Position numbers and translations under genes: made by a program. A DNA stretch of 5,731 nt from Thermodesulfobacteriaceae bacterium (GTDB taxonomy: Bacteria > Desulfobacterota > Thermodesulfobacteria > Thermodesulfobacteriales > Thermodesulfobacteriaceae), in assembly GCA_015494725.1 (NCBI GenBank), contig WGAR01000069.1, positions 1 to 5,731 on the forward strand, in the 5' to 3' direction. The notes beneath the pieces were generated by a model that was given only the letters and a program-made list of their open reading frames with translations, searched no databases and was not told the DNA's origin. Each line of letters opens with the position of its first letter. The stretch's first letter is position 1. Shown one piece after another: positions 5,425 to 5,731 of the stretch.

Positions 5425-5731
5425 CGGGGATCACCGCCTTTCCGCTCCGAAGGTCCATCCGGGCCCGGCGATAGTTTTCCGGGGTTCCTATATCTATCCA
5501 GTAAAAAGCAGTGGCCACCAGGGCCCGGGGAAGATACCCCCGGGCGATAAGTCGGCGGTAGGCCGGCACCAGTTCCCGTTCCGGAGGCAGAAGGGAAATC
5601 CATTCCGGAGAGACCACCTGAATACCGGTATAGGCATATCCCTCCGGGGAATCCTCGGCGAAATCCGTAACGTAGCCGTTCCGGATCCGGAGGCGATTGA
5701 GACCGGGGAAGCGGTGGCAGAACATCAAGCA
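5411..5731 (-). CDS. MurU-like sugar-phosphate nucleotidyltransferase, C-terminal part (start outside window)
   Basis: The frame is open from the right edge to the TGA at 5413-5411, giving 106 visible residues, so the N-terminus with the nucleotide-binding GxGTRLRPxT-type signature lies outside the window. Visible family features are NRLRIRNGYVTDF (12-24), TGIQVVSPE (35-43) and WIDIGTPENY (78-87), the last being the metal and sugar-phosphate-binding region typical of the MurU/RmlA-like group. Such enzymes join a sugar-1-phosphate to an NTP to make an NDP-sugar. Its 14-bp overlap with the downstream AmgK-like kinase suggests a two-step route from a free sugar to an NDP-sugar, as with MurNAc to UDP-MurNAc in Pseudomonas. 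GDP-mannose- or heptose-type activation remains possible. The promoter is not in view. Confidence 0.8.
   Translation of the reverse strand, partial: CLMFCHRFPGLNRLRIRNGYVTDFAEDSPEGYAYTGIQVVSPEWISLLPPERELVPAYRRLIARGYLPRALVATAFYWIDIGTPENYRRARMDLRSGKAVIPVDLE

Overview
The window looks like chromosomal DNA from a thermophilic sulfate-, sulfite- or sulfur-compound-metabolising bacterium, most likely of the Thermodesulfobacteria lineage (Thermosulfurimonas/Thermodesulfatator-like). The reasons are a bacterial reductive-type dsrA-dsrB-dsrD set, Arg/Glu-rich proteins and overall protein character. This placement is inferred from recalled family features, not from a search, and the genus is uncertain.

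Layout: (1) Positions 1-1371, + strand, hold the 3' part of a cheA chemotaxis histidine kinase gene, whose start lies left of the window. (2) Positions 1372-1541 are a 170-bp spacer. It contains a good sigma70-type promoter (TTGACA, 17 bp, TAGGCT) flanked by a 7-bp inverted repeat, followed by a short leader with a strong Shine-Dalgarno site and a tiny 7-codon reading frame that ends on the dsrA start codon. (3) Positions 1542-4413, + strand, hold dsrA, dsrB and dsrD: both subunits of siroheme dissimilatory sulfite reductase and its small winged-helix partner. Both internal spacers carry GC-rich hairpins, and a clear intrinsic terminator closes the operon at about 4456-4486. (4) Positions 4498-5731, - strand, hold a convergent pair: a sugar kinase of the aminoglycoside-phosphotransferase fold (AmgK-like) and, upstream of it and overlapping by 14 bp, the C-terminal end of a sugar-phosphate nucleotidyltransferase (MurU-like), cut by the right edge.

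How they work together: DsrA and DsrB form the alpha2beta2 enzyme that reduces sulfite at a siroheme-[4Fe-4S] centre during energy metabolism, and DsrD is its activator. The module appears to be an independent transcription unit with its own promoter and terminator. dsrC, dsrMKJOP, sat and apr are not in view. The kinase/nucleotidyltransferase pair probably phosphorylates a sugar at C1 and turns it into an NDP-sugar, as in MurNAc recycling. I see no functional link between the chemotaxis, sulfite-reduction and sugar-activation blocks.

I found no mobile element, CRISPR array, tRNA or rRNA, and no clear evidence of a new multi-gene system. The most unusual signals are regulatory: the structured dsrA leader and promoter dyad, and the hairpins between the dsr genes. 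No gene-free stretch exceeds 170 bp.
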